Positions 23,301 to 33,761 of a stretch of 64,000 nucleotides of DNA are shown in pieces (within the stretch, counting starts at the first letter, position 1; each line of letters opens with the position of its first letter). The stretch is from Brassica napus (Eukaryota; Streptophyta; Magnoliopsida; Brassicales; Brassicaceae). The notes under the pieces are model-generated. The model searched no databases and was not told where the DNA came from. It saw only the letters and a list, made by a program, of their open reading frames with translations. Made by a program: the position numbers and the translations under genes. Location: contig NC_063451.1 of the NCBI RefSeq assembly GCF_020379485.1, positions 20,690,630 through 20,754,629 of the forward strand, written 5' to 3'.

Positions 23301-24116
23301 CAGTTTTTCATCATCTTTCCAGTAAATCATGCAGTTGTCAACGCATACATCAATCATTTCAGATGATAGACCAAGACCGGCAACTAGCTTCTGAATTTCA
23401 TAGAAATTATCCGCAGCAAGATTACCTTCTGGTAAATACTCATTAATGAGTTGAGCCCACGAATCCATGCACTTCTCATTTAGATTATGATCACTTTTAA
23501 TGGTCATCATCCTAGATGCTAGTGATAATCTAGAAAGCCCTTCTCTACATCCTTCGTAGATGGGTTCATTGGCAGCGTCTAACATATTATAAAATCGTTG
23601 TGCGTCTATGTTAGGTTCTTCCCTACTACTATCAGGAATAGCAGCTTCATGCAATGCATCTGTAACCATATCATGATACCTATTTCCCTGTTGCTCATAC
23701 CCATCCCCCACATTGTTTCCAAACATATTTTGCTCATACATATCCCCCGCATTATTTCCAAACATATTTTGCTCACATCCATCACCCGCATTATAATTTG
23801 GCAGTTCAAATCCCTAACCCGTACTACTACTTGATGCACCTTCCCCATGCAAAAACCATATGTAGTAGTTTGGTCTAAATCCTCTATTATATAAATGCCT
23901 CTTCACAGTATCTATTTCTAAATATGGCTCGTTCTTGCATTTTCTACAGGGACAAAAGATTTTACCATGTTCCCTTGCGAATGGTTGGTTAGTTGCCTGT
24001 TGTAAGAATCCTCGTAGTCCAGCACGATACTCTTTCGTTACTTCACCAGTCTCCGGATCTTTATGATTGTACATCCACGCCCGTAGCGCGTATATTTCAT
24101 GTCCGGACGCCGCCAT
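20348..24116 (-). pseudogene. TNP2-type CACTA transposase (two nonsense codons)
   Basis: Starts MAASGHEIYALRAWMYN at 24116. Domains in order: transposase-associated Cys domain (FCPCRKCKN, NRGFRPNYYIWFLHGEG), a spacer with MFGNN repeats, Transposase_21 (MWYLPITDRLKRLY, SVYLGLCTDGFSLFGMSG-like core, WTISDFPAYGMLSGWTTHG, NLDVMHIEKNVFENIMN), DUF4218 (MEHLMIHLPLEAALGGP, SHFTSYYFSP, RYDDGGVAP) and DUF4216 (MYFTRGYAFHTYTHG, RRYTKFEPYCLASQADQV), then an acidic tail. Introns lie near 21755-21950 and 21070-21297. Two in-frame stops interrupt an otherwise open frame: TAG after SSSSTG at about 23815 and TAA after NPVP at about 23235, the latter where relatives have a tyrosine. The gene therefore looks inactive but only recently so. 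Confidence 0.9.
23691..23798 (-). repeat. 39-bp tandem repeat inside TNP2 spacer
   Basis: AAACATATTTTGCTCATA and its following bases repeat with a 39-bp period (for example at 23721 and 23760). The encoded unit is NMFGNN-GD-YEQ. It is a length-variable linker between transposase domains. Confidence 0.85.
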
Positions 24117-24264
24117 TTTTCTCTCAACTTTCTATTTTTTTCTTACTCACAACTCACGGCAATATATTTATCTCAACTTTTTGTTATTTTATTTTTCTTT
24201 TTTTATCATTTTTTTTCTTTTTTCTTTCGTTTTTTTTTCAATGGTCGCTCACTTCTCACAGCTG

Positions 24265-24274
24265 CTATATATAG
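24265..24274 (-). promoter_or_regulatory. Candidate TATA box of CACTA-1 TNP2 gene
   Basis: CTATATATAG lies about 150 bp upstream of the TNP2 start and just inside the terminal repeat cluster. Confidence 0.55.
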
Positions 24275-24284
24275 ACATATGAAA

Positions 24285-24810
24285 AATATTTGCAAGACAC
24301 TTGCAAGGGAATTGCGACGAATATTGCAACGGAATTGCAACGGAATTGCGATGCCATTCCCCTTTACAAGGGATTAGCGAGAGAGATTTGTCCCTTGAAA
24401 ATATTAGTTACACTTAGAAAAAACGTGTATCACCAAACTATCCGTTTTTTTCCGATATTAAATGTCTTTCATAAAATAGTTACACAAAATTAAATACGTG
24501 TATCACCAACCTATATGTTTTTTTGTGACGGAATTGCAACGAACGTATATGGTATTGCAATTCACACGCAAATTCCTTGCAAATTTGTAACGGATTTGCG
24601 ACTACAGATTCTATCGCAAATTTGCGACGGTTTTGCGTGAGTTTGCGGAAAAGTCTCGCAAATTGGTTGCAATTTTGCGAGGAAAATATTTTGACGCAAA
24701 TTTACGAGCGTTTTGCGAGGAAATTTTTTTTTGTCGCAATTCCCTTACGGATCCGTTGCGAATTTGCGAGGAAATATTTCCCCCGCAAATTTCCCTTGCA
24801 ACAGGCGTGC
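24285..24810. repeat. CACTA-1 subterminal repeats, right end
   Basis: Words such as TTGCGACGGA, GTCGCAAATTTGCGAGG and TTGCGAGGAAA recur in both orientations (24285-24370 and 24535-24800). A spacer at 24400-24530 holds a partial duplicate of CGTGTATCACCAA. Confidence 0.88.
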
Positions 24811-24822
24811 TTTCTTGTATAA

Positions 24823-27228
24823 CCGTCAAATCGTATATTTTCATAACATGGATAAAACGGTATAGTTAAATGTAAATTATCATAAAACATGTTATATAAT
24901 ATTTATAATAATTTGCAGTATCGTAATAAACTAGTGAATTTGTTAGAAAACCAAAATAAAGTGTGAAATTAGGAAAATGTCCAATACATTGAAACTAGTA
25001 GATGCACAGTATACATGTCATACTACAAATTATCTCTGTCGAACAGTGAATAATAGTGTCTTTAGGTATATAGCTAATTATGAGATAATATTAAGGTATG
25101 AGATGCAAATACTCTGAAAAGAGTGAATAATAGTGTCTTTAGGTATATAGCTAATTATGGGATAATATTAAGGTATGAGATGCAAATACATAGCGAATCT
25201 AGAAAATATAATGAATGGAGGCAAAAACAGTGAAAAAAGATATATGATTGTTCGAACATTGGTTTTAGTGGGTGCAAATAAAAGAATTTAACCAACTAAA
25301 TTGCAAGATATATATAAATTCTGGTGTATTTAATTTTAGTTGTAATTTTTACAGGGGGCGGCTGCACCCTTCTTCTTCCACCTAGATACGTCAATGTGCA
25401 AATACTCTGAAAATAATATAACAAAACTACACATTGTAGTGTTTCCACGTGGGTACCATAGAAATGGAAAATTAAAACCGAAGTTGAACCAACCAACGAG
25501 AGCATCAGAAAAAAGAAATCAAAACAAAACTCCACCAGAAAAAATCTTGAAGAGGAACATTAATCTCTAGTAGCACCATCAACGAAGGAAGCACTAGTGG
25601 AACCATAAATAAGCATAGTTGAAGAGCCATCTGCCTAAAAGAACTCACCACTATATAAGCTAGGTTCAAGCCTTCAAGGAAAACCTTTGATCAACTTTTT
25701 CAATTAGGTGTAATATTTTTTGTATTGAAAATGAAATATGGAACAAACCGTTGAGCAACATATTTTAAAATGCTTTCTAAATAAGTTTTGAGTGGGATAT
25801 TTTTTACGGACTTACTATACTACCCCATTTGCTTTGAAAGCATATGTCACCTTGTATTTGCTGTGCTCTTATTACCTTTCCAATCACATTTTATATTTAT
25901 TTACAAGACTTTGTCCGAATATAGATATTTATCTGCAGTGGACAGATGCGTTTGGGAGCCCATAATAAAGGATAGAGAGACATGCACTTTTGGATGATAG
26001 CTGAATATAGAAACTAGAGCGCCAAGTCGCTAAACCTATCCATCCCTCCACTCGATCGGTATCGAATGGTGTCATTCCTATCACCTCGAGGCATTGTCGA
26101 TAGCCGCTTTATATCTGACACGTGGTAGTAGATTAGCATATTTCCTCTATCATCTTGTTACATACAATACTGCCCATGTTGCTAATCTTCCTTTACTTGC
26201 ACTGGAAGAAAAAAGTAATTATCATACCTAACCGCTAATCTATGATGAATCTAAATAACACAAGACACAAAGTTCAATATTTATGACTAGATTGATAATT
26301 ATTCTATTCTTTGAAAAGTATTCTTGTTATTTGTAAGTGTTTAGATTCTCTGTGTTTTTTAAATTGCATATTTTTGTATTTAATACATATTAAAAACTGA
26401 TTATAAATATATCATTTTATATAACTAACTATTTTCTGAAATTTAACAAATAGTACTTGAATAAGTGTAACTTAATTTTTTAAAATTTAAAATTTATCAT
26501 TCTTAACTGATAAAATTTACATATAAATGTAAAACGCAACCTTACAACAAATAAAAGTTCAAACATTTTTTTAATAGAAGAAATATTAATTTCAACACAA
26601 TATAATGATTATAAATATTAGGAGTTGAAATTTCATTTAAATCATTATTGGACTTTTTAGTTTAGGGATGAGTCTATGAGTAATGATTTTCATTTTAGCT
26701 GTTAAATTATATGTTTAAGAACACTTTTATTATTATACGAATATTATTCATTAAACTATATTGGAAGTTGCATTAATACCCTACAATCGGATTTAACCAA
26801 TTTGATCAACATCATTTTTATAAGTCCCGTTATTAATAGATTATGTGTTATACTTATTTGGTTAGCAACATAATTTAGAATAACTAAAAAAATGAAAATG
26901 ATCATGTTTGTTACGCTAATGGCAGACACGTAAAGACCGTACAAGTCAAAATCATTGTATTAAGTCACACAATTCAACAAAACCATCCACGATAAAAGGA
27001 AAATTTCATTTTTCTTGCCACTTTTACAAGTTATTGACACAACTATTACCTAAAATAGTCTTTAATAGGAGAGAGTTAATTCACCAACCCGAATTCTAAA
27101 ATGGTATGGTATGTACGGCATTAATGTTTGAAGAATAAATCGCTAAGCATTTAATTACTCGTGCTCTGTATGATTAATGACGTGAGGTTTTTAACTAATC
27201 ACATTAAACAAAAGCCAATGATCAATGG
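24823..27228. other. AT-rich intergenic DNA, no gene recognised
   Basis: The only clear structure is a 77-bp tandem duplication at 25045-25190. Around 25260-25400 the words GGGTGCAAATA and GGGGGCGGCTGCACCC hint at another decayed DNA transposon end, but I could not pair the ends. No conserved protein is seen on either strand. Confidence 0.6.
25045..25190. repeat. 77-bp tandem duplication
   Basis: The unit starting AGTGAATAATAGTGTCTTTA occurs at 25045 and again at 25122 with almost no change. It looks like a recent slippage or unequal-exchange event in noncoding DNA. Confidence 0.92.
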
Positions 27229-27236
27229 CATACAGG

Positions 27237-27631
27237 CAGTGTTTTTAAAACCGGACCGACCCGATGGTTGGACCGGGTTCGACCATGAACCGGTTATATA
27301 GCCGGGTTGGTCTAGTAATTGGTTCGACCATGAACCGGCTACATAGCCTGATTATATTTCAAAATTATTAAACCAATAAAAACCACTAAAACTATCGAAA
27401 ATCTGTAAATCATCCATATAAACAAAAAACTAATTTATATTTATAATATTTTATGTTCAAAATTGATTTATATTTTAACTATGCATCATGTTTACTAATA
27501 TTACTTTTATATTTACATGCTAAAAAAATATTAAACCATATTATTGAATAAGGTTTGACCCGGTCGAACCATATTGAACCGTGACCCAAAATATTTCCGG
27601 TTCAGCTTCCGGTCCGGTTTTAAAAACACTG
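27237..27631. mobile_element. hAT MITE, 395 bp, upstream of MORN gene
   Basis: Terminal inverted repeat CAGTGTTTTTAAAACCGGAC at the left matches the right end CGGTCCGGTTTTAAAAACACTG read in reverse. Flanking 8-bp sequences CATACAGG (27229-27236) and TATACAGG (27632-27639) match at 7 of 8, as expected of a hAT target duplication. The interior has more CCGGTTC/GAACCGG words and no coding sequence. It lies within 200 bp of the MORN start codon, so it forms part of that promoter. Confidence 0.9.
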
Positions 27632-27818
27632 TATACAGGTAAATAAAACGAAATACAGGGGCCTTAATTTAACTAATCCTCTTTACCTTTTAGCTTCAAA
27701 ACTCAGCTCCTTCCTCTTGTATCATCTCGGAACGAACACAGTTTTAAAGGAAGAACAAAAAAAAGCAACAGAAACCCTAATTCGCGAAGAACCCTAATCT
27801 CAAAATTTCTGTATGTAA

Positions 27819-29806
27819 ATGCATCTGAAGACTTCATCTGTAGCAGAACGGCGGTTCATCGGAAAAGAAGCCGCCGCTTGTTTACCTTCCTCCGATTCAG
27901 ATCCCAAACCTAAGATCAAACATCATCGTCCTCTTCAGGTGCCCGAAACTGCGCAATCTCAGAGCCATCTGACCGTTGAAATTGCTGATTCATCGTCTCC
28001 GCCTCAGTCTTCTCACCCGTTTGATCTCCGCCGAGGGGGAGGAGGAAGCAGCCGCGCAAGCCTGGGCTCGATTTTGTCGTTTCTGTCATCATCTCTTCCG
28101 TCGATCCCCTCCGCGACGAATCAGAAGCTCCTCCGCCAAGTCCTTCGAGTCCGTTTGATATGCTTCCACCTCCGTTTCCTGCTTCTCCTCTCCGTCCCTC
28201 CTCTCTACGTCTTCTTCCTCTTGATCAGTTTCCGCTTCTTCCTTCTCTTCGTCTTCTCGATTCTCACCTTCTCCTTCATCCTTTCCATCTCTCTCAAACT
28301 CGCTCTTCCTCACCTTCCATCGATTCGCCTGATCATCGCTCGCTTGCTATCCCTCAAGCTCACCCCTGCGAGATCATCTCCCTCTTCCTCCTCCCAGGTT
28401 GTTTGGTCAATCGGGTCAAAGCCTGTTACAGAGAAGAAGACCAGTTCAGGGTCTTGGGTTCAGAAGTACAGCTCTGGGGATGTGTACGAGGGAGAGTTTC
28501 ATATAGGGAAGTGTTCAGGGAGTGGGGTTTATTACTATTCGATGAAGGGTAAATACGAAGGGGATTGGGTTGATGGGAAGTATGATGGATATGGAGTAGA
28601 GACGTGGGCTAAAGGAAGCAGGTACAGAGGTCAGTACAGGCAAGGGATGAGACATGGAGCTGGGATCTACAGGTTTTATACAGGGGATGTGTATGCTGGT
28701 GAGTGGTCTAATGGACAGAGCCATGGATGTGGTGTGTATACCTCTGAGGATGGTAGTCGTTTTGTTGGAGAGTTTAAATGGGGTGTCAAACATGGCCTTG
28801 GTCATTACCATTTCAGGTAAAAAAGTCGTTTGTTAACTTTGTGCGTTCTCATTAATTAACATGCCAAGGTGAGGTGGTGTGGGTTTGAACACTGAAGAGT
28901 CGTTTAACTTTTGTAGAAATGGTGAAGTTTCTGTATAAGGGCCAACTATTAACCAGTGTGGAACTGAAATTAATGTGGTTTCTGATAGTTTCTGGCTTCC
29001 CATCTGAACTTTCTAGTTAAGCCTCTAGTTGTGTTTTGACTTAGGATGCTGAGTTAGGCCTATGTCTGTGTTAGGCTGCATATACGCTTTTTTTGTGGCG
29101 TTACTTACCTTAAAATAATTCGAATCAGTTACCGTGTTTTCTTGTCTAGTGATACCTGCCTAACTAACTTGAAACGATACCTCTGTTGCAGAAATGGTGA
29201 TACATATGCTGGAGAGTATTTTGCAGACAGGATGCATGGTTTTGGAGTTTACCAATTTGGAAACGGGCATCGGTATGAAGGAGCCTGGCATGAGGGGAGA
29301 AGGCAAGGGCTTGGTATGTACACATTCAGGAATGGTGAGACACAGGCAGGCCATTGGGATGACGGTGTTCTCAGCTGTCCTACCGAGCAGACCACCCGTC
29401 CTGGTTCATCCTTTTCCATCAGTCATTCCAAGGTTCTCGACACTGTCCAGGTAACTTATAAGCTTATCGTACTCCTACTAATACATACAAGTTTAGGTAC
29501 TTTGAATTTTGTTCATCTCTCGAGGAGTTAAGAGACCAATTTGTAAAAATAGTTTTAATTTTCACATGTGTGTGATTGGTACAAATGGAATACCCACATT
29601 AGGTTTGGTCCTTATCTTTTTCTTTCTTCAATCAACAGCAAGCTAGGGAAGCAGCCGAGAAAGCACATGAAGTTGTGAAAGTGGAAGAGAGAGTGAACAG
29701 AGCAGTGATGGTAGCAAACCGAGCAGCAAATTCTGCTAGAGTTGCTGCAACAAAGGCTGTTCAAACCAAAACATATTACAGTAGTGGCGGCGATGATCCC
29801 TTATGA
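27819..29806 (+). CDS. MORN-repeat membrane protein (At4g17080-like)
   Basis: Three exons, 27819-28816, 29192-29450 and 29639-29806, join in frame (HYHFR/NGDTYAGEY, then DTVQ/QAREAAEK). The product is about 474 residues. A Ser/Pro-rich N-terminus is followed by two or three hydrophobic segments (about residues 107-190, LLLLSVPPLYVFFLLISF and LLFVFSILTFSFILSIS). About seven MORN repeats follow, each with Y-x-G-x-(W/F)-x-x-G-x-x-x-G-x-G (for example YEGEFHIGKCSGSGVYYY, YEGDWVDGKYDGYGV, YAGEYFADRMHGFGVY). An Ala/Glu-rich helical C-terminus ends GGDDPL. MORN repeats commonly bind phospholipids or serve as scaffolds. Arabidopsis relatives are often labelled SET7/9 methyltransferase family, but no SET domain is present. 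The exact role is unknown. Confidence 0.93.
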
Positions 29807-30668
29807 GTTCGTGTGTCAAAGCTTTTGATATAGTCACAGTCATGAATCTCACCTCGAACTTCTTCGGTGACATGAGAGAGAAAAATAGAGACATCTAGAG
29901 AATGGCAGTCAAAATTTGCATCTCCGATGAGATTATCTTGAAGGTGGAACCACTTGGAACCAATGTCGAGATCTCATATAAGTATTAAATAAGAGATCTG
30001 GCTATGGAGCAAGCAATGCAGGTTTACATTTTTCTTCTTTTCTCCCAGCTCTTTTCTTTGTTATGAGCAGGCTGGTTTATAAGCTGTACATAGGTTGTTG
30101 AAGAGTAAGCAATGTGTGTTAACAAAAGATCTTTGTAACAAGCGTAACCCATGTAGAGAAGCAACAAAACATTGTCTTTTACGTTTTCAACGTGTGAATA
30201 ACAAACATCTCTTCCTACTAGATTTCTTTTCAACAGAAAACGACAAGTTATAATCAACTTGACACGATCAATCAAGATAATGTATAATGAATTGACAGAA
30301 GATTACATATATAATGGCCAATGACAAGTGCCAACAGATTCATCTGATCTTGTAAATGGTTATGGTCTTCATCCAGCTCCCAGCCTCTTGATGGTACGAT
30401 CAGTGCTGTCATAAGTCATAACCATTCAGACAAAATTAATGAACCAGAACTATGAAAAAACTAACCACAAATTAGAAGAATTAAGCAACTGGTTTCTTGT
30501 AGGTGGCATAGCATAACCCGAGCTTTACAAAAAAAGTGAAAAACAGAGCTTGTGTCACATAGTTAAATGGGCCCAGGCCCATGAGACGATTCTCGCCCGC
30601 TCTCAGGTCCCCGTTTTAGTCTAACATGACCGGAGAACTCCCCAAAAAAAACTAGAATAAGAGAAGAG
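29807..30668. other. MORN 3' region and upstream region of small gene
   Basis: Holds the MORN 3' untranslated region and the promoter and leader of the next gene. No coding sequence or transposon end was recognised. Confidence 0.5.
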
Positions 30669-30947
30669 ATGCAGAAATCGTTCTCGTTGATCCAAACGGT
30701 GGCAATCTCCGGCGTATTCTCCGCCGTCTCTTGCTGGTGAGTAATTATTCTCCTCCCGCCCCCTTAACTCTGATTTCTCGTTTCCATTTCTTCAATTTAG
30801 GGTTCATAATAATAAGTCGTGTGTTAATTTTCAAGGTATGGATTCATGTTCGGTAGAGAATCGGCGAGAAAAGAGCTGGGCGGTTTGATCGAAGATCTCC
30901 GTCGCGGAGGTTCGGACTCTGGTTCTCCTCCCCCTTTCTTGAGTTAG
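30669..30947 (+). CDS. Small membrane/lipoprotein-like protein, 59 residues (At4g17085-like)
   Basis: Two short exons, 30669-30736 and 30836-30947, are joined by a GTGAGT...CAAG intron. Exon 1 encodes MQKSFSLIQTVAISGVFSAV then SC, and exon 2 completes W-Y-G-F-M-F-G-R-E-S-A-R-K-E-L and ends PPPFLS. The hydrophobic N-terminal 20-25 residues form a single membrane segment or uncleaved signal anchor. The rest is a short charged helix (ARKELGGLIEDLRRG) and a Pro/Ser tail. The protein is too short for a standard open-frame scan and is split by an intron. It fits the position of Arabidopsis At4g17085, annotated there as a putative membrane lipoprotein. Its function is unknown; mitochondrial or ER membrane placement would be a guess. 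Confidence 0.8.
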
Positions 30948-31269
30948 GTGACGATAGCTCTTTTTGCACTCTTGTTTGAGCAATTATTATTGTATAAACT
31001 GATGTAATCTCAGATCCTTGGAGTTATATGAAAAATCACTAGACATTTACTATCAGTGTAAACCACATTGATTAAGATCATAAGGATTGTAACACTCTAC
31101 TCTTTCATCTCCAATGTTTATTATGTATCAGACATCAAGAACATGAACTTTACAATCAGGGCAGCGTTGGTTATTTGAGTCTAAATGATCAATACATATG
31201 TGTTATTTCATTATGTTCAACATCGGCCATGTATACAACATATGTGAGAAATTAAACTAGAGAAGTCTC
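30948..31269. other. Intergenic, no gene seen
   Basis: 3' flank of the small membrane-protein gene and the region beyond the truncated end of the beta-amylase remnant. No coding frame is recognised. Confidence 0.5.
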
Positions 31270-32725
31270 TTCAACCATCTCAACGATCCTCCTGCCTCTG
31301 ACAAATCCCACAGAAATCTCACTTCCTGTTTGTGTCTTCTTCAGAGAGTCGTCTCCTCCTGCCATGACCACCTTCCTTCATGTTCTTAACAAACTCTCCA
31401 CTAACTGCTGCCAGTTTTGTCCCTCAAACCACCTCTTGTTCATTCTTAGGTAAGTAAATGATGTCTGCAACCACTTGTCTCAGGTCAAGTCATCTCTCTA
31501 ATGCATTCTCCCCTGCTAGCCTGCCTCGTTGCGCTCTGGACTTGTTTAACCAGCCTTCCGGCGAGCAGTTTGCGTACTCAGGTTGTTCTCCATGCCAGTG
31601 AAGCTGAACACAATACCATGTGTGTTGAACAGCTTACTATTGGATTGTGTTGTAAATTTGTAATACCCAGCGGTTAGCTCAGCAGCGTTTGACCTGGTGT
31701 TGTAGTGCCAGTATATTCCGGCTATTTTTCCTGATAGCTTTGCCCCGGTTCCTTGAAAGATTGCTTTCGCCAAAGTTAGAAGTTTGTGTCCGTGTTCCAG
31801 TAGCTTCCCTGAATACCAATCCATGAAAAACTTTCCATATATATTTACTGTTCCATCTCTCCTGAAAAAACTCAGTATCTTCTGGTAGGTTCTTGTACTC
31901 GCCAGCATCATGAGGCCCACTTGTTCCCCAGTTAGTCTTCTCGACTGATTCAGCATATGCTTGAAGCGACGATCTCAAATACTGCAAATCAAGAAGTGTA
32001 TAGTTATGTAGAATATTGGTGCAGTTAACTGTACACTATACAATATGTCACTAGCTTAACATACCTTTTCATAGCACTGAAACTCTCCAATTCCCGAGAA
32101 CTTCCGGGTCCCATTGCTCTCAGGGTATGATGGGTATCTCAACTCTCCACAAGGTCCCATTCCTACTTGAATTTCCTGCAATACATGAAGAAATGATGTG
32201 ATTAGGTCACTGTATATATACTGCCCATGTCTTATATGAAGTTGATTCTTTTTTTCTTTAAAAGAGTCTAGATGCTTGCTTACCGCAAATGACAACTTCT
32301 ATGTAATTACTGAATCTTTCACGGAAACTCCTTATAAAATCTGAATTGACCTGGATAGGTGTTCTTCCTCTTAAGGACATGCACATTAATCACATCCCAA
32401 GGATATATACTCTGGATTCCTTCTCACAGATTTGTCTGTGTAGACAAGATCAGGGTTCTTGCTATTTCTTCAAGCACCCATGGTGGCAAGGGAATACTAG
32501 ATTGTAAAAAGAGACAAACATTAGCTAGGCTAGAAGTGAGAGACAGAGATCTTGTTCAAAAGGGAGAAACTAAAGTTGCTTTCATTACCTGCAAGAGTCT
32601 CCAACGTTTCTTCCACATTATACTTCATAGGTCCATCTTTCTGAACCATCTGTATAAGCTCAGCATAGCCTTCAAGTTATACTTCATAGGTCCATCTTTC
32701 TCAATCAATCCCCACCAAGCATAAA
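31270..32725 (-). pseudogene. BAM3: Degenerate chloroplast beta-amylase (BAM3-like) pseudogene
   Basis: Beta-amylases release maltose from starch; BAM3 is the main plastid enzyme. Reading the minus strand from 32725 down, family motifs appear in order but in changing frames. They are AWWGLIEKDGPMKYN, PPWVLEEIA, DLVYTDKS with [22 protein letters not shown] with [80 protein letters not shown] with [28 protein letters not shown], and [13 protein letters not shown] near 31420. Frameshifts occur near 32060-31990, 31870 and 31550, the first catalytic region is garbled, and the N-terminal transit peptide and first exon are absent. The block around 32619-32699 is internally duplicated. Position matches Arabidopsis At4g17090. 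Brassica probably keeps a working copy elsewhere. Confidence 0.88.
32619..32699. repeat. Internal duplication in the beta-amylase remnant
   Basis: TATACTTCATAGGTCCATCT followed by TTCT occurs twice, starting near 32621 and 32677. The duplicate copies the DGPMKYN-coding stretch and contributes to the frame damage. Confidence 0.85.
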
Positions 32726-33538
32726 CCATTACACTACTGCCTCAAACAGGTACACTCTTCGAACCCTCATTTCGTAGTTAAGAAACAAATTTGTTACAAG
32801 AACTGATAGTATAAACTATAGAACATACATCCCCCATTCTCTATCATGATTCCTTATGTTAATTTAAAGACAATAGTGATGTATTCTTGCCAAGTATATA
32901 CATACATGAGCTCAGTTTCTGGTTTTGTTCGGTTAACAATGATAATATGCATGTTGTGAGTCTTATGACCTCTACGGACGCTTTAGTGTGACTCTTTGTA
33001 TCGGAAGTCTACGGTACGCAGCATTGTAGGACAAACATGATTGTGACGAGTAATATTATGTACATGCAAAGTTTTGAGCTTTATTATGGACCGATGGTCG
33101 AGGTTATGGATCTGTTCATACATGCATCTGCAAGAATCAATAAAAAAAATAATGAGTAAAATGAGTTGATATCTTCTTTCCACATACACCTACTTGCTTA
33201 GCCTCCCCACATACATAGTTTCTGACTTTGATCTTCATTGCTTGATCTAATTTGGTCTACATCTGATTAGTGCTTTGTGTCTTGACATTGGTTAGAAAAA
33301 TCTAGTGTGTGAGTTAAAAATCGTGGGATGGTGACTTGTTTTATTGACTTTAGGGAGTTTGATACAGTTGAAATAATGGTAAATTCATTCATGTGTGTAT
33401 TTGCTGGGGCTGAGCTTGAGTGAATGTCGCTAATCTTCGTAGACAGAAGCATATAGTGGCTAAAGCAGACTATATGGTTTGGTCATATAGTTTTGTCACC
33501 AATTCATCATAGGCTTAAGTTGTTAAACTAAACAAGTC
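32726..33538. other. Intergenic, no gene recognised
   Basis: AT-rich DNA with only short open frames. It may include decayed upstream sequence of the beta-amylase gene. No repeat structure was noticed. Confidence 0.5.
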
Positions 33539-33550
33539 AGAACCTTAACA

Positions 33551-33748
33551 TCGGGTGGTGCATCGGGTTCAGAAAGTTGTTAAGCGCCCCGAGTTCGAAA
33601 CCTACCACTTAAATTTACTTGCCTATTTGCGTGGCCAGATAGCATATGTATTTAACTCCCATGTAGAGCAACTGGGTTTGCCTGTCGTCGGTGGACCGGC
33701 CCTGGGAATTAATCAAGCCTTGGGGTTTATCCTGGGTTATCAAAAAAT
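33551..33748 (+). mobile_element. Decayed tRNA-derived SINE
   Basis: A box B-like GAGTTCGAAACC lies at 33591-33602. The 3' end TGGGTTATCAAAAAA matches the tail of the SINE at 3146-3407, so both belong to one family or share a LINE partner. Flanks AGAACCTTAACA (33539-33550) and AGAACCCTTGACA (33749-33761) are a decayed target duplication. The box A region is poorly preserved. It is older than the first SINE. Confidence 0.75.
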
Positions 33749-33761
33749 AGAACCCTTGACA

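Larger units (their letters stand above)
8868..24822 (-). mobile_element. CACTA-1: En/Spm-type transposon with nested LTR element
   Basis: The left end is CACTACAAGAAAACACG at 8868. The right end, near 24803-24822, is its degraded inverse (GCGTGCTTTCTTGTATA), in which the final CACTA pentamer is lost by mutation or small deletion. Both ends carry clustered subterminal repeats with GTCGCAAATTTGCGAGG-like words. Two genes are on the minus strand: a TNP2-type transposase (24116-20348) and a Transposase_24 gene (11071-9449). Subtracting the nested retrotransposon leaves about 7.6 kb, close to the 7.47 kb of CACTA-2. The damaged right terminus and broken genes suggest it can no longer move. Confidence 0.9.

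Noticed and set aside
28089..28313. Glu-rich 74-residue minus-strand frame
   Set aside because: It is the antisense of the Leu/Ser-rich membrane region of the MORN gene.
27819..28816. SET7/9 histone methyltransferase
   Set aside because: Only MORN repeats are present; there is no SET domain, so the inherited family label is misleading.
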